Origin: Tipula vernalis
Taxonomy: Eukaryota; Arthropoda; Insecta; Diptera; Tipulidae
Direction: 5' to 3'
Length of the DNA: 64,000 nucleotides
NCBI GenBank assembly: GCA_958295665.1
Contig: OY282559.1
Coordinates: forward strand, 261,274,245-261,338,244
Position 1 is the first letter of the stretch; the number at the start of each line of letters is the position of its first letter. A program made the translations under genes and the position numbers. Below, in pieces: positions 62,401-64,000 of this stretch. The notes under the pieces were generated by a model that was not told where the DNA came from, did not search any database, and saw nothing but the letters and a program-made list of their open reading frames with translations.

Positions 62401-62824
62401 CCAACGCCAGAAATTGTTAAAATAATTCATTCATATTTTTAATATGAGTCTCAATATCACCATTTTCATCAACTTTTTGCACCATAATTTGACGAAGTAA
62501 ACGAACTCGACCACCTGGAGTATTCCGTTCATGCATTTCTTTCAATGCATCCCAAGCGGTTTTTGCTACGATCTTTCCCCGTAAATGCACATACGGCGAT
62601 TCGTCCACCATTAGATTTATTGTGTTTAAAGCTTCGCCATTCTTTTCATCCCACTTTTCATCTGCATTAACAGGTTTCACATCTTTCACATATTCCTATA
62701 AACCTTCCACCTTTAATATTGTTTCGGTGCGGAAAGCCCAATTAAAATAATTTGTATCTGTTAATGGCGTGAAAGAAAATTTCGCATTGAATGGAAATTT
62801 CGCATTGCCAAATGAAACAGCCAT
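59442..62824 (-). pseudogene. Copia gag-pol polyprotein, broken
   Basis: The start is the ATG at 62824 (MAVSFGNAKF). In-frame stops lie near 62697 and 62417, within Gag. The zinc knuckle CYYCGGVGHFKRNC is at about 62120, protease DSGA at about 61950, and the integrase zinc finger (HQWHRVLGHRDIEM, CVEGK) at about 61550-61430. The integrase core ends after HTDICGPM near 61325: a deletion joins it to the pre-RT region (61302 onward). The RT runs ARLVAQ, a MITE, TDYDQVFAPVARHITFRTLF, then YDAKSAFLNGEL, with shifts near 60590, then LYGLKQSARVW. The usual YVDD box reads DVDD at about 60385. RNase H has YADADCAECRESRKS, LSSTEAEFVSL and EDNQS and ends at 59442. Confidence 0.92.
60740..60904. mobile_element. 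165-bp MITE inside Copia RT, TA target duplication
   Basis: Inverted ends of about 44 bases: CATGCTATATTTTTCTGGTG at the left and CACCAGAATTGGAGCATG at the right, continuing inward as ..TACACTACGAAGTTAGC against GCTAACTTCGTGGTGTAA... TA flanks both sides (60738-60739, 60905-60906), suggesting a Tc1/mariner-type MITE. It splits the RT frame after ARLVAQ. Confidence 0.85.
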
Positions 62825-62879
62825 TATAATCCACTTATAATCGATTAAAATACGTATGGTACCATTTTCACTATTACAT

Positions 62880-62893
62880 CTGGGCCCATAACC
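62880..62893 (-). other. Copia primer-binding site
   Basis: The minus strand reads GGTTATGGGCCCAG, the copia-type site for an initiator tRNA-Met half-molecule. Confidence 0.85.
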
Positions 62894-63000
62894 TATTAGA
62901 AATTTTGTAGAAAATTGTAAGCAAGCACGCAGTATTACAATTCAGGCACAAATTAAACACACGTTTTTATTCAAAGAGATTTGAAAATGCGATTAAGCAT
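62894..63000 (-). repeat. Partial 5' LTR of the Copia element
   Basis: It aligns with 59159-59260 and diverges abruptly after GCGATTAAG at about 63000; the rest of the LTR is gone. Confidence 0.75.
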
Positions 63001-63136
63001 GCGATATGCGATTAAGAAACTTTTTTTTTGGACTTTTGGCTGTTTTTCGATTTGGCCACACTGTGCGGCGTTTCACACATCCAAAAACATCTTTTATTTT
63101 CTACGTTCTACGTCACAATAGAATCGTATTAACAAA

Positions 63137-63395
63137 AGCTGCGTTTTTTTATTCGCTCCGGATAGCTGCTATCGAGAGCCGTCATATAAAAAGTGGCTCC
63201 CGATAGCGCTCCTTATAAATAGGTAGAGCCAAATATTTTTTATATGAAATTTTTGTTAAACAATTGAATTAAAAATGATAGTTTGATGTTAAATAAGTTT
63301 AGTTTACCAATAAATAGCTTGTCAAATTTAAATTTAGCCGTAGAAAAATGACGGCTCTCGATAGCAACTATCCGGACCGAATAAAAAAACACTGC
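63137..63395. mobile_element. About 260-bp MITE with 45-bp inverted ends
   Basis: Left GTTTTTTTATTCG, TCCGGATAG, TGCTATCGAGAGCCGTCAT; the right end is the inverse (ATGACGGCTCTCGATAGCA ... CTATCCGGACCGAATAAAAAAAC). The region between is AT-rich with no ORF. The block GTGGCTCCCGATAGCGCTCC at about 63192 is a further partial copy of the arm. The target duplication is unclear. Confidence 0.75.
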
Positions 63396-63885
63396 AAAAA
63401 TTAAAAAAAGCAAACCAAGAAACATTCACAAAATTACAAAAGCAAGGACAGAAAAAACAGAAAATAAAATCCATTTACTTTATGAATCGCTTTATAGAAG
63501 GTTCTAATGAAAGATAGCGCAATGCTACTTAGTCTGTAAATCGGTCAGTGAAACATACAAACTTTTCAACTTTACAATATTAGTGTAGATTAGCTCAACA
63601 TACAACAGCGGCCCAATTCCGTTAAGTTCCGTTAATAAATAATTAGCAAGGTTTTGTGAACCTTAGCAAATTAATGATCAAACCTAGTGTACGCGTTACC
63701 AATTTACGTTCTTATCGTTACGTTATCAGAATTCTATTTATTTAATTGACAATTTTATATGTTCCAAAGATTGTAAGAGAATTCAATCCAGTTTCGAACT
63801 GATGAGCTTATGATTATGAAAAAATCAATCTTCTCATCAGGCCGCGACGATTGGACTGATTATACCACAATTTACATTCTATATA
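63396..63885. other. No gene recognised
   Basis: AT-rich DNA without a supported frame. Confidence 0.4.
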
Positions 63886-64000
63886 CAGTGAAACCTCCTG
63901 AATGCGACCACTTACGGGACTATAAATTTCTGGTCAGTTTACAGAGGTGGTCGGTATGAAGAAACTTCTCTGAATAGTGACCAAAATTATATTTCTGGAG
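63886..64000 (+). mobile_element. Pogo/Tigger-like terminus running off the window
   Basis: TA followed by CAGTGAAACCTCCTGAATGC, resembling the CAGT.GAACCTC ends of pogo-type Tc1/mariner elements. The word GACCACTTACGGGACTATAA and its inner partner AGAGGTGGTCGGTATGAAG look like subterminal direct or inverted repeats. The rest of the element would lie beyond 64000. Confidence 0.5.

Larger units (their letters stand above)
59159..63000 (-). mobile_element. Copia LTR retrotransposon, minus orientation
   Basis: The 3' LTR is at 59159-59434. A partial 5' LTR is at about 62894-63000, homologous over CAAGCACG.AGTATTACAATT, CAGGCACAAATTAAACA and TTTTTATTCAAAGAGA, and cut off at its outer side. The primer-binding site GGTTATGGGCCCAG and the LTR start TGTTGGAATA are as I recall for Drosophila copia. 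Gag-pol lies between, with stops, an integrase-RT deletion and a MITE. The loss of the 5' LTR U3 removes the promoter. Confidence 0.9.

Overview
This is eukaryotic DNA that is very AT-rich and almost entirely made of decayed, mutually nested transposable elements. The best guess at the source is an insect, most likely a fly. The reasons are a Copia element whose LTR starts TGTTGGAATA and whose primer-binding site is GGTTATGGGCCCAG, as I recall for Drosophila copia; an envelope-like gene of the insect errantivirus type; foldback elements; and piggyBac, mariner and Harbinger relics. This is inference: no host gene was identified with certainty.

Layout. 0-10.6 kb: a LINE 3' end, then an I/R1-type LINE whose RNase H region is split by a foldback-like element, itself split by a Mag-like Gypsy retrotransposon, which carries a short retroposon. 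10.6-14.3 kb: no gene seen. 14.3-22.2 kb: an intron-containing, transposase-like gene of the DUF7869-type group (minus strand), cut in two by a 5.7-kb palindromic element with 20-bp TIRs and a TTA target duplication, which carries a 5'-truncated LINE near its symmetry axis. 22.5-29.9 kb: a second copy of the first LINE 3' end, a LINE with a (TA)n tract, a hAT-like terminus and a MITE. 31.1 and 44.75 kb: two possible host-gene exons. 32-36 kb: LINE remnants and an orphan envelope-like gene. 40.2-43.6 kb: two adjacent Harbinger relics, one carrying a MITE. 46.4-49.6 kb: a complete but inactivated piggyBac flanked by TTAA, with a tRNA-derived SINE and a long (TA)n inside. 51.7-55.0 kb: a 3.26-kb foldback element with an 8-bp target duplication, long arms and about 13 copies of a 184-bp satellite monomer. 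55.4-57.5 kb: another inverted-repeat element holding a ubiquitin-protease-like fragment. 57.7-58.5 kb: a mariner relic. 59.2-63.0 kb: a Copia element with a TA-flanked MITE in its reverse transcriptase. 63.1-64.0 kb: another MITE and a pogo-like terminus at the window edge.

Almost every mobile-element reading frame is broken, so none of these elements looks able to move by itself. The least explained items are the three palindromic elements, two of which carry tandem monomers, and the split DUF7869-type gene.
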